IMG/VR virus record: IMGVR_UViG_3300037159_000004
Location: 1-59,180 of that record
DNA: 59,180 nt
Strand: one strand, 5' to 3'
From: a virus
The position numbers and the translations under genes were made by a program. The notes beneath the pieces are model-generated. The model saw nothing but the letters and a program-made list of their open reading frames with translations, was not told the origin of the DNA and did not search any database. Below are positions 1 to 9,978 of this stretch, one piece after another (position 1 is the stretch's first letter; each line of letters begins with the position of its first letter).

Positions 1-1754
1 AGCAGCAGCAGAACCAGATCCTGCGCGCCCGCATGCCGCTGATCCTATCGAGACTACATGGTCAGACACCCGACGTGGCCGGGGCGGGTGACCAGTCTGG
101 CGTCGACGCTGACGCTAACGAAGACTCGAACACCCCGAAGGGTGTGGCGGCGCAAGATAAGTCGGCGGTCGCCCCCGACCAGAATTTCTATCAACCAGAC
201 AAGATTGCCGCAGGCTACAGAAGCCACTTTTTCGTGCCGGCGGTAACTCCGCAAGAGAGTGACTCGCTTGCTAAAGCGTACGCCGCGGACCCTACCAACC
301 AGTACGGCGTGGGGCCCGCTAGCGTCATGGCGCGACGCGACTTTCGCATCGCGCAACAGACTCAGCAAAGCCAGCTCGGAGCGAACAACGAGTTTGACAA
401 GATGCACGCGGTGACGAACGCACCGGAAGGTGGCGCGATGGGTATCCTAGAGGCGTCGCACCCTGACACCGTCGACGCTATCCGTCGCCAGTTCGCGAAG
501 GATCCAGACGAAGCGATGGACGAAGACGCGGCCGCACGTATGTTCGCCTCGCACGCTGCGGGCGAGGTGCACCAGTACACCGGCCGCAAGGCGGTGGAAG
601 ATAAGGCGGGCGTGTACCGCGACGAGGTGACGCAGATGCCGATCCCCGGCGTCGAGAAGGTTGGTCTCTCGACTGATCAGTATCTCAAGCTCGCGCATGA
701 AGCCATCGCCCCGACACAGATGGACGACGGCAACGGCGGCAAGGTCACCGTCCCCGCATGGAAGGCCGCACAGATCGCTGGCGCAAAAAACATTAATGGC
801 CCCGGCGATTGGATCATGGTGAACGCGTCGAAGAACGGTCTACCGGGCTCCGCCGCGACCTTGAGCCCGAACAGCGCACCGAAGCAAGAGGCGCGCAAGG
901 TCGCGCAGGCCGCGCTTGATAAAGCGCAGGCGCAGCGCGACGCCGCGCCGCCGCCGGTCAACGGCACACCCGCCTCCGCTGCGGGTGGTCTCGGCGTAGC
1001 ACGCAACGCTCAAGGCAACATCGATCCGAAGCTGACCGATGCGTTGAACGATAAGAAGTACGACTACAAGCCGACGAACAACGGCGAACCGTACGATCCG
1101 GCGATTGGTAAAACACCGCCCCCGTCCGTGGCTGAAGACATGAAGAACCAGACTACCGCGCGGAACGGTCTCGCCAAAGATTCGAACCAAGGTGTCGGCG
1201 CCGCCTCCGCCGCGCTCACGATGTACAAGGCTGCACAGGACGTGCTCGCGAAAGGTAACTACAACGGCGGCGCCTGGAACCAGGAGCTGGCGAAGTATTC
1301 GAAGTGGCTGCCGGCAGACTGGCAGAGCCACATGACTGGCGACTACCAAGAGACCGCTAAGTATCTCGGGACCGCGGCCCTGCAGTCTGGCAAAGGAATC
1401 TTTGCGAAGATGACTCAGATGGAAGCGAAGATGCTGATGACTGAGCTTAACCCGTCGGCCGGTATGGACCCTGGCGCACTACGCGACATGATCGGCAAGG
1501 GCTCGAAGATGGCGCAGTACAGCCTCGACTCCGCGAAGCGCGTGCCGGCGTACTTGCACTCTGGTAAGGATGCGAATCAGTTCAACTCGTGGAACCAGGA
1601 GCACTTCCCGATGGAGACGGAGACGCAGCCGCCGACGGCGAAACCGAACGCGGGCGTCAACGCCCCGAAATATAACGATGCACAGGTGAGAGCGTACATG
1701 CAAAAATTTGGACTGAAGGACGAGCAGGCCACACGTAAAGCGTTGGGGCTGTAA
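1..1754 (+). CDS. Internal virion protein-like, C-terminal part (5' end off the window)
   Basis: The frame is open from base 3 with no start nearby, so the gene begins outside the window. The first ATG, at 33, is probably internal because the codons before it (QQQNQILRAR) read as normal Gln-rich linker. The product is hydrophilic and Ala/Lys/Asp-rich with long Pro/Asn/Gly linkers and no recognisable catalytic motif. It overlaps the giant virion protein gene downstream by one base (TAATG), so the two are probably translated together. Position between the lysis cassette and tail fibres (if the genome is circular) suggests an internal head or DNA-ejection protein. It may be the second half of the protein starting at 58184, whose frame joins this one exactly. 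Function is inferred from position only. Confidence 0.7.
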   Translation, partial: QQQNQILRARMPLILSRLHGQTPDVAGAGDQSGVDADANEDSNTPKGVAAQDKSAVAPDQNFYQPDKIAAGYRSHFFVPAVTPQESDSLAKAYAADPTNQYGVGPASVMARRDFRIAQQTQQSQLGANNEFDKMHAVTNAPEGGAMGILEASHPDTVDAIRRQFAKDPDEAMDEDAAARMFASHAAGEVHQYTGRKAVEDKAGVYRDEVTQMPIPGVEKVGLSTDQYLKLAHEAIAPTQMDDGNGGKVTVPAWKAAQIAGAKNINGPGDWIMVNASKNGLPGSAATLSPNSAPKQEARKVAQAALDKAQAQRDAAPPPVNGTPASAAGGLGVARNAQGNIDPKLTDALNDKKYDYKPTNNGEPYDPAIGKTPPPSVAEDMKNQTTARNGLAKDSNQGVGAASAALTMYKAAQDVLAKGNYNGGAWNQELAKYSKWLPADWQSHMTGDYQETAKYLGTAALQSGKGIFAKMTQMEAKMLMTELNPSAGMDPGALRDMIGKGSKMAQYSLDSAKRVPAYLHSGKDANQFNSWNQEHFPMETETQPPTAKPNAGVNAPKYNDAQVRAYMQKFGLKDEQATRKALGL

Positions 1755-4700
1755 TGGCTGACGATATCGATATCAGCGACATGCCGCACCCGAGCACAGT
1801 CGGGCTAGACCCCGCAACGCAGTCGGACCCTTCCGACGGCATGCCCGGTCCTGAAGACCTTTATCGCAAGTTCTACTTCGGTGGCGGCCTACCGAACGCT
1901 GAAGGGAAGATGGGTCCAACGGGGCCGATCCCGAAAGACGTGCTAGACGGCTTCATGGCGAACCCGCCCTCGTCCAGCGTCAGCGAGAACCTCAAGAAAG
2001 GTGCGTCTGCGCTCACTGGCTTGCCGAAGGTTGCCGCGGTCTGGAACCCGGTGACACCGACCGTGGCCGCCATAGCGGGAGCTGCCGGCGGAGCGAGCGG
2101 TATACTGGACGCCGCCGCCGACGTAGTCAGGAACCCGGACGACCTGCCGAACGTTCTCCCACGAGCGCGCCAGCGCATGCGTGACTGGTCGTCCGGCGTC
2201 TACAATCTGGCGGAGTACCTACCCTCCAAGCTGGCTACCGCCGAAGGTAACAAGGCCGCGGACACCCTCAACGACCTACCGCACCAGATCGGCAAGAATA
2301 TAAACGACAACGCCGTGCGTCCGCTGGTTGGCGATAACGTAGCTGACACCTTCGGCGATGTTGCCGGCGACGTTGGCACGCTGCTCCCTGGACTGCACGC
2401 CCCTGCGTTGGCGCGCGGCGCCGCGGGCGCCGTATCGAAGGCGGCGAAGGCAGGCAAGGCGTTCGTCGCCAGCGAGGCGGCATCAGTGAGCCCGCCGTCC
2501 CCTGAGGCTCCTTCGACCCCTGACGTCGGCACCCCAGTCTCTGCCGACTCGCTGCGCGCTCAACCGAACCCGATACCACCCCCGGACGGCACCGTAGCCG
2601 CTGCCCGGGCGCAAGCACAACCGGCCGCCGTGCCAACTGCAGAAACGGGGGATACGCAGGTAGCGGCCCCCACCTCGAACGCCGCCCCTGAGGCTTCTCC
2701 GTCGGTCGGTTCCGAGCCCACCCCCGCTGAAAATGCGCCGCGTCCCGCTGCCGGCGAGATTCCGCCGACAGGCGCCGCCGACCTCCCCGCCACGGACAAC
2801 GCCCCGCAGGACATGAACCTGTCACCCGACGAGCGGGCGCTGGTACGTGAAGGCGTCGCCGCGCGCCGCCGGGCATCCGATAACGCACCCGACTCCACCC
2901 AATCGCCCGGCGACGCGCAGCGCGGCTCCGTACGCATCTTCAATTCTCCTAAGGACGAGGGCCCGCAGGAGACCCCGCAGCCCGGAGAGCAGAGCGAGCG
3001 CGCGGCGCAGCTTGATGCGCTCGATAAACTCTCCGGCGGCGGTCTACCGTTGCGTCGCGCGTCCGCGATATCTGGTGACTACAACGCGACCGGCAACGAC
3101 TGGCAGGCCGCCAAGACCGGGAACGAGGCCGCACAGAGGCAGCTCGCGAGCGAGAACGACGCGCTCCACGCCGCAACCGACAACGTACACAACAGCACCG
3201 GCTCGCTCTCTGCAGACAGCGTCGACCCGACAACGTTGGGTGACCGTGGACGTACTACCCGCGGCGCTATCCAGGCTATCGAGAAGCACTTCAACGACGC
3301 GACTGACAGTATCTATGATACAGCCCGCGCGCAGAACCAGGGCCGCGCTATGCCGCGACCCGCGCGCATGAGCGCGTACCTGAACGACGACTCGAACTTC
3401 ACGAACGACGCCGAGCAGGGGCTACAGCAAGCCGCGAAGCAGCGGATGGAGAGGCTCTGGACTACCGGCGACCCGGACACTAACTCACCCGCCGGCAGCG
3501 TCAACGGCGCCGAGCGGCTACGTGAGTTTCTGAACGAGAAGGGTAAGAACCCGCAGGCGATGGGCGTCGCGGGTGATCTTAAGAATCATCTCGATATGGA
3601 CGTCGCCGAGCACGGCGGGCCCGGCCTGTTCGAGACCGCGCGCAACATGCGCCGCCATCAGTTCCAGATGCTTGAAGAGCCGGCCGGCATAAAGAAACTT
3701 CTGGCGCCCGGCGACAGCCAGGGCATCAACCACGCGATCCCTGAGCACAAGGTGATGGACTATATCGCCGACCTGCCTAGAGAGCAGCATGAGCACGTCA
3801 TGAACGTGCTACGTGCCGGCGCGCACCTGTCGCCTGAGATAGCAGAGTCGAGCGCGGCCGCGATCCGCGAGGTACAGGCGCACACGATCAGCCGCCTGCA
3901 TGACGCCGCGACCAACGACGGCGGCAAGTGGAACGCCAGAGATTTCTACAACGCCAGCTCCAGGTACGCACGCAACGCGGCGGACACCTTCAAGGACCGG
4001 CCTGACATCCTCAAGAACCTGAAGACGATCAACGACGCCGGCAACGTGCTCCACATGGACAAGAGCTACCCCGGCGCCGTCGGGCAGGCGGCACGTAGCG
4101 GTATACTCACGGGCGCGGTTAAGGGTGTGGGGGCGGTAGCCTCCAGCCTCGCGCACGAGATACCCATGGTCGGCCGTATAGTCGGTCGGGGTATCGAGGG
4201 CGCGACAGAGGCGGCGACCGGCGACATCGGGAAGAGGGCCGCCGAGAAGGCGTTCGAGAAGCGTACCGTCGACAGAAACGGAAAGCAGCGCGGCTCTGTC
4301 CAGCTCTTCAACGACAACGAGCTGAACCGAAAGAACGAGGAGCGGACCACCTTCCACGGGAAGGATGTCAACCCACGGAATGAGCGCAGCGAGCGGACCG
4401 CGAACCAGCAGATGGGTGGCCGGCGCCCGCTCACCGACGAGCAGAACGATGTGCTCGGTCGCCTCATGGGCGGGAAGCAGCGCGGCGCGGTCGGCGACCT
4501 GAGCCAGCGCGATGCGATCACTCACAAGAGCGCACCAGCTCAAGAGAGTGAGGGCGTCACCAACCACCTCTATGGTGTGCCTAACAAAGGCGGCGGGATG
4601 CTTGTGAAAGAGTACCCTGAGCGCGGCGTTAGCCAGGTACAGACGGCGAACGTGAATGATAAGGGTAACGGCTGGGGCACACGTATGCTGCAGCGAGCCG

Positions 4701-6862
4701 CGGACGACGCGCACGCTCGCGGTCAGGTACTGCACAGCGACGCGCAGGTATCAGAAGGTCAGACCGGCGCATATAAAAATCTTTCTCAGCTTGGCTATGA
4801 CGTCAAGATGAAGGACAACGATGTCCACGGCGGTGCCCGGCACGCTGTTGGCGATCACGTCTTCGAGGTGAAGCCCGGGAAAGGTTACCAGGCCCCTAAG
4901 GAGCTGGAGGACTTCATCAAGAAGAGTGCCCCAGCTCACCGCGTTGATGAGAACGGTCCCTCGAACTGGGAGGAGCTGCAGGCTCGCCGGAACGAGAAGG
5001 TGATGCCGATCAACCCGCAGGGCGGCGAGAATAGCATCTACAAAGATACCCCAACCAACATGGCGTTCCGTGCCTGGCACGACAAGACGCACCTCGACGT
5101 GAACGGTGGGTTCGATCACGACGGTGAGCTACGCACAGCTCAAGAGCAGCTGCGGCAAGCTAAGGCCGCAGGCCTGAGCGAAGAGTCACAGAAGGCTCTC
5201 TGGGCTGACACCTACGAGACCTTCAAGCACCACGAAGAGAACGGCGAGTTCCCGAAGGACCCGCGCCAGTTCGTTGCGCAGCGGATGAAAGACAAGACAC
5301 CGCTCGCTGACCGTATGCCGAAGCAGCGCGGCTCCGTGCAAGTGATGAACGATGAGGCTCCCCGCACCGCGGAGGAGGGCTCGCAGCTCAACATTGGATT
5401 GCACCAGGGACAGGAAGGCGACAAGAACTTCCGCAAGATGAGCAAGCAGGAGGCGCAGGCCGCAGTCGAGTCGACGGGCGCGAAGGTCACCAAGACCTCC
5501 ATCCTCACACCGAAGCAGCACGGCGTCTCCGAGCCGACCGCTGTGATGAGCACCGACCGTCCGCTGACTGACCATGAAATGAACGGCGTGCTCGCGAAGA
5601 CGAAGCAGTCAGCGATACCGCAGCGTACCGGTCAGGGCGATGAGTCGATGCACGTCGCGCCGGGCCACGAAGAGATCGCGAAGAAAGAGGGCTGGGACCA
5701 ATTCAACCGCGACTACTTCCGCGAGCACGATGGGCGCACCGCCGCTGAGACGGAAGCGAACCCGTCCGCTCCGAGCGCTCACCCGCCGAGCCCGAACGCT
5801 ACCGTCAAGGACGCGAAGCAGTCAAAGTTCCCGGGAATCTACGATGACCCGAAAGAGATCATGCAACGTCTCGGGGCCGGGCAGCCTGAGTCGCCGCACC
5901 TCAAAGAGATCTTCGGCAAGACCCGCAAGGATCTGCACGACGACGCGATTGCGCGCGGCGACGTTGAACCGAAGACACCGATCCCCGGGATAGCGCCGAA
6001 GGGTAAGGGGTCCGCCCACGCGAGCCAGGTGACGACACCTGAGAACGCCGAGCGGCTCCGCAACACCATCAGCGCCTACAAAGAGCACGACCTCAGCGGT
6101 TACCACGGGATGGTGGGCTGGTATGAGATGGACCCGATGTATCATTCGATCAAGAAGATACTCGGCGGGAACGAGGAGGCTGCGGGCAAGGTCTACCACA
6201 ACCTGAACAGCTACACCTCCTACGCGTCGCCGATGTCGTCCGTCGGGCCAGAGATCAGGCGCGGGAGCGCCGCCGCTACGATGGCGGCCGAAGGGAACTT
6301 CGACAAGTTCGCATCGCACGGCGGTCTCCCGCAAGACAAGGTACCGTCAGCCTTGAAGTCGAAGAACTTCGAGCTGGGGAACGAGGGCCACGCGATGCAC
6401 TCGACCGCTCACGCTGGCGCGATGTCGCGCTTCAATGAGACGGGGCAGGAAGCGAACGCGGTCAAGACCGGCACCTACCGGCGCTCGTCCGACTCACCCT
6501 CGCGTGAGGGTAGTGACCACCAGAACACGGTACCGGTCGGTGACTCGCACTGGGCTCGCGGGGTAGGTCTCGCCGACGTACGCGGCGCGAAGATGTCCGA
6601 CGGGTCCGCTGAGGGTACGGAGATGAAGGTGCTCGCGCCCTGGTACCACGACGAGGTTGCGCGTCACCACGACATCAACCTCCCATCTACATCTGCGCAG
6701 GCGGTGCAGTGGGGTGCGCTCAGTAAAGAGACCGGGGTCAACTCACCCATCGGCGCACCGAAGCTGGAGATATGGGCAGACGAGATCGCTGAGGCAGCGA
6801 AGAGAGAAGGTGTCGCCCCGAAGGCGATGTGGGAAAGGATCGTTAAGAGGTTAGCAAAATGA
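1754..6862 (+). CDS. Giant multidomain internal virion protein with GNAT-like domain
   Basis: This 1702-residue protein is the largest in the window. A hydrophobic Ala/Gly stretch lies near residues 100-120, followed by a Pro/Ala-rich linker to about 390. A short motif, (K/A)QRG(S/A)V followed by Asn or Asp, recurs near residues 389, 844, 908 and 1190 and divides the chain into blocks. The block from about 930 to 1045 resembles a GNAT acetyltransferase: a GNGWGTRMLQRA acetyl-CoA-loop-like segment and a later YKNLSQLGYDV helix-strand. The C-terminal 300 residues are rich in His/Asn/Ser and resemble conserved tails of large phage polyvalent proteins. Such proteins are typically packaged in podovirus heads and ejected with the DNA. 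The repeated motif could be a linker or a processing site; ejection and enzyme roles are inference. Confidence 0.75.
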   Translation: MADDIDISDMPHPSTVGLDPATQSDPSDGMPGPEDLYRKFYFGGGLPNAEGKMGPTGPIPKDVLDGFMANPPSSSVSENLKKGASALTGLPKVAAVWNPVTPTVAAIAGAAGGASGILDAAADVVRNPDDLPNVLPRARQRMRDWSSGVYNLAEYLPSKLATAEGNKAADTLNDLPHQIGKNINDNAVRPLVGDNVADTFGDVAGDVGTLLPGLHAPALARGAAGAVSKAAKAGKAFVASEAASVSPPSPEAPSTPDVGTPVSADSLRAQPNPIPPPDGTVAAARAQAQPAAVPTAETGDTQVAAPTSNAAPEASPSVGSEPTPAENAPRPAAGEIPPTGAADLPATDNAPQDMNLSPDERALVREGVAARRRASDNAPDSTQSPGDAQRGSVRIFNSPKDEGPQETPQPGEQSERAAQLDALDKLSGGGLPLRRASAISGDYNATGNDWQAAKTGNEAAQRQLASENDALHAATDNVHNSTGSLSADSVDPTTLGDRGRTTRGAIQAIEKHFNDATDSIYDTARAQNQGRAMPRPARMSAYLNDDSNFTNDAEQGLQQAAKQRMERLWTTGDPDTNSPAGSVNGAERLREFLNEKGKNPQAMGVAGDLKNHLDMDVAEHGGPGLFETARNMRRHQFQMLEEPAGIKKLLAPGDSQGINHAIPEHKVMDYIADLPREQHEHVMNVLRAGAHLSPEIAESSAAAIREVQAHTISRLHDAATNDGGKWNARDFYNASSRYARNAADTFKDRPDILKNLKTINDAGNVLHMDKSYPGAVGQAARSGILTGAVKGVGAVASSLAHEIPMVGRIVGRGIEGATEAATGDIGKRAAEKAFEKRTVDRNGKQRGSVQLFNDNELNRKNEERTTFHGKDVNPRNERSERTANQQMGGRRPLTDEQNDVLGRLMGGKQRGAVGDLSQRDAITHKSAPAQESEGVTNHLYGVPNKGGGMLVKEYPERGVSQVQTANVNDKGNGWGTRMLQRAADDAHARGQVLHSDAQVSEGQTGAYKNLSQLGYDVKMKDNDVHGGARHAVGDHVFEVKPGKGYQAPKELEDFIKKSAPAHRVDENGPSNWEELQARRNEKVMPINPQGGENSIYKDTPTNMAFRAWHDKTHLDVNGGFDHDGELRTAQEQLRQAKAAGLSEESQKALWADTYETFKHHEENGEFPKDPRQFVAQRMKDKTPLADRMPKQRGSVQVMNDEAPRTAEEGSQLNIGLHQGQEGDKNFRKMSKQEAQAAVESTGAKVTKTSILTPKQHGVSEPTAVMSTDRPLTDHEMNGVLAKTKQSAIPQRTGQGDESMHVAPGHEEIAKKEGWDQFNRDYFREHDGRTAAETEANPSAPSAHPPSPNATVKDAKQSKFPGIYDDPKEIMQRLGAGQPESPHLKEIFGKTRKDLHDDAIARGDVEPKTPIPGIAPKGKGSAHASQVTTPENAERLRNTISAYKEHDLSGYHGMVGWYEMDPMYHSIKKILGGNEEAAGKVYHNLNSYTSYASPMSSVGPEIRRGSAAATMAAEGNFDKFASHGGLPQDKVPSALKSKNFELGNEGHAMHSTAHAGAMSRFNETGQEANAVKTGTYRRSSDSPSREGSDHQNTVPVGDSHWARGVGLADVRGAKMSDGSAEGTEMKVLAPWYHDEVARHHDINLPSTSAQAVQWGALSKETGVNSPIGAPKLEIWADEIAEAAKREGVAPKAMWERIVKRLAK

Positions 6863-7023
6863 GTGGAATGAAGGGCGCGCAGCCGACAGTACCGACCGGT
6901 CCTACACCGAACAAACCTATCCCGAAGACGGAGGTAGGTGACATGGAGCACTTCCACAAGATGGCGACCTCAGGCGCGCTCGCTGACATGCTCTTTAAGC
7001 TCGGTGGAACCAGGAAGAAATAA
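6859..7023 (+). CDS. Small hypothetical virion-region protein (54 aa)
   Basis: A 54-residue reading frame fills the gap between the giant virion protein and the first fibre gene. Its ATG overlaps the upstream stop as ATGA and its TAA overlaps the next start as TAATG, the coupling used throughout this genome. The N-terminal half is Pro/Thr-rich (PTVPTGPTPNKP) and the C-terminal half is an amphipathic helix ending in basic residues (GGTRKK). No family is recognised; a small structural or assembly protein is plausible from position. Confidence 0.6.
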   Translation: MSGMKGAQPTVPTGPTPNKPIPKTEVGDMEHFHKMATSGALADMLFKLGGTRKK

Positions 7024-7649
7024 TGACTACTAATACCGGTCAACTCTTCTACGACCCCATCGCGCGCCCGCTCTCCGCGCTCGGCGTCTCGATGCCAGGC
7101 GCGTACTACAATTTCTACGTGTCCGGCACGACGAACCCTGCGCCTGTGTTTCAGGACGCGGGCCAAACGCTGCCGTTCCCCGCCGCGTCACTGAACGGCT
7201 CGAACCCACTCTTCACCGTGATCCAGGCGGACGGTACCGGCGCGATGCCACCGATGTTCTTGAACCCCGAGATAATCTATCGGGTGCAGCTCTACAACTC
7301 CACCTGGAGTCTGATCGAAGACGTCGACCCGTACGTGCCGTCGATGCCTATCACTGGGAACGGCCAGCTGCAGATCGATGCGCAGGGAGAGGTGACAATC
7401 AACTCGCCGGTCCCTGGCGGCACGGGCGTCACGCTGTCGGTCGATGCGCGCACGAGCGGCACCGCGCTGTCGCTTAACGGCTCCGGCGTCGGTGCGCCTG
7501 CGATAATCGCGAACACGACCGTGGTCGCCGGGTCGCAGACCGCAACGTTCGTGGCGACAAACAAGCCAGGGTCTGCCACGACAGCACCCACGAAGTGGTT
7601 GCCGATCACCTGCGACGGCGCGACCTACTACATCCCACTCTGGCAGTAA
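7023..7649 (+). CDS. Short tail-fibre / appendage protein, paralogue of the next gene
   Basis: The 208-residue product matches the first 208 or so residues of the downstream fibre. Shared features are a SGTTNPAPVFQD-like segment near the N-terminus, an IIYRVQ strand, a VDPYVP turn, and a closing segment WLPITCDG(x)xYYxPxW. It stops exactly at the point where the longer paralogue continues into its repeats, so it looks like a complete N-terminal (virion-binding or oligomerising) module without a receptor-binding end. It may be a fibre base or adaptor protein, or an old duplication of the fibre N-terminus. Composition is Thr/Ser/Gly/Asn-rich as expected for beta-structured appendages. Confidence 0.65.
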   Translation: MTTNTGQLFYDPIARPLSALGVSMPGAYYNFYVSGTTNPAPVFQDAGQTLPFPAASLNGSNPLFTVIQADGTGAMPPMFLNPEIIYRVQLYNSTWSLIEDVDPYVPSMPITGNGQLQIDAQGEVTINSPVPGGTGVTLSVDARTSGTALSLNGSGVGAPAIIANTTVVAGSQTATFVATNKPGSATTAPTKWLPITCDGATYYIPLWQ

Positions 7650-7650
7650 C

Positions 7651-9930
7651 GTGAGTTATCCGACAGTATCAGGCGACGCAGTTGAAGGTTTACCGATGCT
7701 TGAGCCGCAGAGCTGCCTCGGGCCGGCGTTCGCGAACTCGACCTACCAGTTCTTACTGTCTGGTACGTCGACGCCCGCCAACGTCTACCAGGACGGCGCG
7801 CTGACGAACCCGTTCCCGATCACGGGCTACGTCACCTCGGACAACTTCGGCCGGTTCCCACCGATCTATCTCGACACATCAATCATCTACCGCGTGCAGT
7901 TCTTCAACAGCGCGAACGTGCAACAGTGGCAGGTAGACCCGTACACGCCGCCGCTGGCGACGACGGGCACCTCCACGAACGTATCGTACGGTATAGGTAT
8001 AGATGTTACGGGAGAATTTATCTTCGCCGCGCCAGCCGCTGGCGGTACAGGTATCACGCTCACGCTGAACGCGGGGGCGCTCGGCACGGAAGCGTTAGCG
8101 GTCATTGGTACGTTGGCTGGAAACTCGGCAATCGCCGTCAACAACTCGGCGACGACCGGCGCGCACACCGCTACGTTTACTGCAAGCAACAAGCCGGGCA
8201 CAGCGACCTCTGCGCCGGCCGGCTGGCTCCCGATCACTTGCGACGGTGTGCAGTATTACACACCGATCTGGCACGGGAACCCCTTCACGCCGTACGTTGT
8301 GAACCCGTCAGCGCTCGGTGAGGTGATCAACGCATCGAGCGTTACGTTCACCGGCACCGGCCTCACGACCGTCGTCGGCGGTACGGCTGTGCCGGTCAAC
8401 TGGTTCTCGCCGACATCGACCGGTATCGGTGCCGGCTACTACATCAACATCACGAAGACCGGCGGACTCTCTGGTCTCGCGTTCAGTGCTGCGCAGGGTG
8501 CGTGGACCAACATCGGCGCTGGCGGTCTGACGATTACCAGCAACGCCTCGTCTGAGATTCTCGGTACGTACCAGATATCGACCAGCGTCACAGGCTCGCC
8601 CGTCGTCGCTACCGGCGTCATCAACCTCTCGGGTAATGCTGGCGTACAGAGTTTCGACATCAACGGCGTGACGCCGTTCGTTCTCGCCGGCAACGGGACC
8701 TCGACACTTGGCGGCGCAGGCTTCGCGAACTGGTTTACGCCGACCACCTCGAACGTTGGCTCAAGCTACTGGATCAAGATCATACAGACGGGCGGCACGT
8801 CGGGGTACAGCTTCAGTGCAGCGTCCGGCGCGTGGACCAACATAACCAACGGCGGTATCACTATCGGTATCAGCGGGACGGGTCAAACCTCCTTCAACGT
8901 CTCCGGCGCGTATTACATCGCGAGCGATTCGGCCGGCGCGCATATACTCGGCGATGGCTTGATCACGTTGTCCGGCACGTCAGGCGCCGGCTCGTCCGTG
9001 CAGTCACCTAACTGGAGCGGGACGACACCGCTGAACCTCGCCGGTAACGGCTCTGCTACGCTGAACGGCGCTAGTACATCGAGCTGGTTCTCGCCTAACG
9101 TCGCGAACTCCGGCAGCGGCTACTACATCAACGTCACGCGCACGAGCGGCACGGCTGGCGTGAACTTCTCCGCGGCGCAGGGGTCGTGGACCAACATCAC
9201 GAACAGCGGCCTGTCTATCGACATGACCGGATACACGGGCGACGTCGGTACCGTCTCCGTCGGCGGTACGTGGCAGATATCCAGCAGCGTCAGCGGTCTG
9301 CCAGTGCTCGGTAGCGGCACGATCTCGCTGAGCGTCAACGCCGGCACCGTGACGCGCACCTATACGACGGGGACGGCCGCTACAGAGACGGCACCGACCG
9401 GCGCGACGACGGTAGTCATAGAAGAGTGGGGTGGCCCAGCCGGCGGCGGCGGCGGCGTCGCAACCGCGTTCGCGCCGCCGGCCAATACCGGGGGCGGTGG
9501 CGGTGGTCCCGGCTACAGCCGTAGCTCGTATACAACATCGGGCGGGAAGACGGTGATCTACACCGTTGGCGCGAAGGGGTTAGGGGGTGCCATCGGTACG
9601 AACGGGACGGCCGGCACCGCGAGCAGTGTCAGCTCGGGCACGCTCGCCGTTACCACGATGACAGCCAACGGCGGCGCGTTAGGTGTAGGCGCGAGCGCAG
9701 GGTCGGGCAACAGCGGCCCGGGCGGGGCTGGCGGCACCGCGGCGGGCGGTAATCAGGCTAACACTTCGGGCAGCGCTGGGACGGCCGGCACCCCCGGTAG
9801 CCCGGGCTCAGGGGGCAGCGCTCCGGCCGGCGTGAACGGTTCTGGCTCGTCCGGCGGAGGCGGAGGTTCTGTAAACACCGCCGGATCCAACGGGGTCGGT
9901 ACCGGTAAGATAGTGTTCAAGTACTCATAA
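7651..9930 (+). CDS. Tail fibre with triple repeat and glycine-rich tip
   Basis: This 759-residue GTG-start protein begins with the same module as the short fibre upstream. From about residue 230 to 565 it carries three tandem copies of a roughly 100-residue repeat marked by WFSP, GYYIN and SAAQG-WTNI motifs. The last 170 residues are extremely glycine-rich (runs such as GGGGGG, separated by polar loops) and end in a short strand, KIVFKYS. Glycine-rich distal domains are known in phage adhesins, where loops between polyglycine helices contact the receptor; here that is an analogy. It is the last gene of the rightward unit and faces the leftward operon across a terminator. Likely the host-receptor-binding protein. 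Confidence 0.7.
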   Translation: MSYPTVSGDAVEGLPMLEPQSCLGPAFANSTYQFLLSGTSTPANVYQDGALTNPFPITGYVTSDNFGRFPPIYLDTSIIYRVQFFNSANVQQWQVDPYTPPLATTGTSTNVSYGIGIDVTGEFIFAAPAAGGTGITLTLNAGALGTEALAVIGTLAGNSAIAVNNSATTGAHTATFTASNKPGTATSAPAGWLPITCDGVQYYTPIWHGNPFTPYVVNPSALGEVINASSVTFTGTGLTTVVGGTAVPVNWFSPTSTGIGAGYYINITKTGGLSGLAFSAAQGAWTNIGAGGLTITSNASSEILGTYQISTSVTGSPVVATGVINLSGNAGVQSFDINGVTPFVLAGNGTSTLGGAGFANWFTPTTSNVGSSYWIKIIQTGGTSGYSFSAASGAWTNITNGGITIGISGTGQTSFNVSGAYYIASDSAGAHILGDGLITLSGTSGAGSSVQSPNWSGTTPLNLAGNGSATLNGASTSSWFSPNVANSGSGYYINVTRTSGTAGVNFSAAQGSWTNITNSGLSIDMTGYTGDVGTVSVGGTWQISSSVSGLPVLGSGTISLSVNAGTVTRTYTTGTAATETAPTGATTVVIEEWGGPAGGGGGVATAFAPPANTGGGGGGPGYSRSSYTTSGGKTVIYTVGAKGLGGAIGTNGTAGTASSVSSGTLAVTTMTANGGALGVGASAGSGNSGPGGAGGTAAGGNQANTSGSAGTAGTPGSPGSGGSAPAGVNGSGSSGGGGGSVNTAGSNGVGTGKIVFKYS
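8341..9351 (+). repeat. Three tandem ~100-residue repeats inside the fibre gene
   Basis: Protein-level repeats start near 8341, 8668 and 9025. Each contains in order a WF(S/T)P motif, GxxYY/WI, a TGGxxG turn, F-S-A-A-x-G-(A/S)-W-T-N-I, and a closing hydrophobic strand with L-S. The DNA copies have diverged, so the duplication is old. Boundaries are approximate. Confidence 0.75.
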
Positions 9931-9953
9931 AAAGAGGGGCGCCGAAGCGCCCC
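9926..9953 (-). terminator. Rho-independent terminator of the leftward operon
   Basis: Read on the minus strand, a perfect 7-bp stem GGGGCGC / GCGCCCC closes a TTCG tetraloop and is followed by TCTTTTTAT. This is a classic intrinsic terminator just after the last leftward gene. On the plus strand the same hairpin has no T-run after it, though it may still stop rightward transcripts weakly after the fibre gene. It marks the point where the two units converge. Confidence 0.9.
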
Positions 9954-9978
9954 CAAGGTCTCACCCTCACCGCTCAAG

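Noticed and set aside
2268-2888. Long minus-strand frames over the virion genes (e.g. 2268-2888, 3809-4735)
   Set aside because: Arg/Pro/Ala-rich mirror frames of GC-rich coding sequence, no ribosome sites, opposite to the transcription unit.
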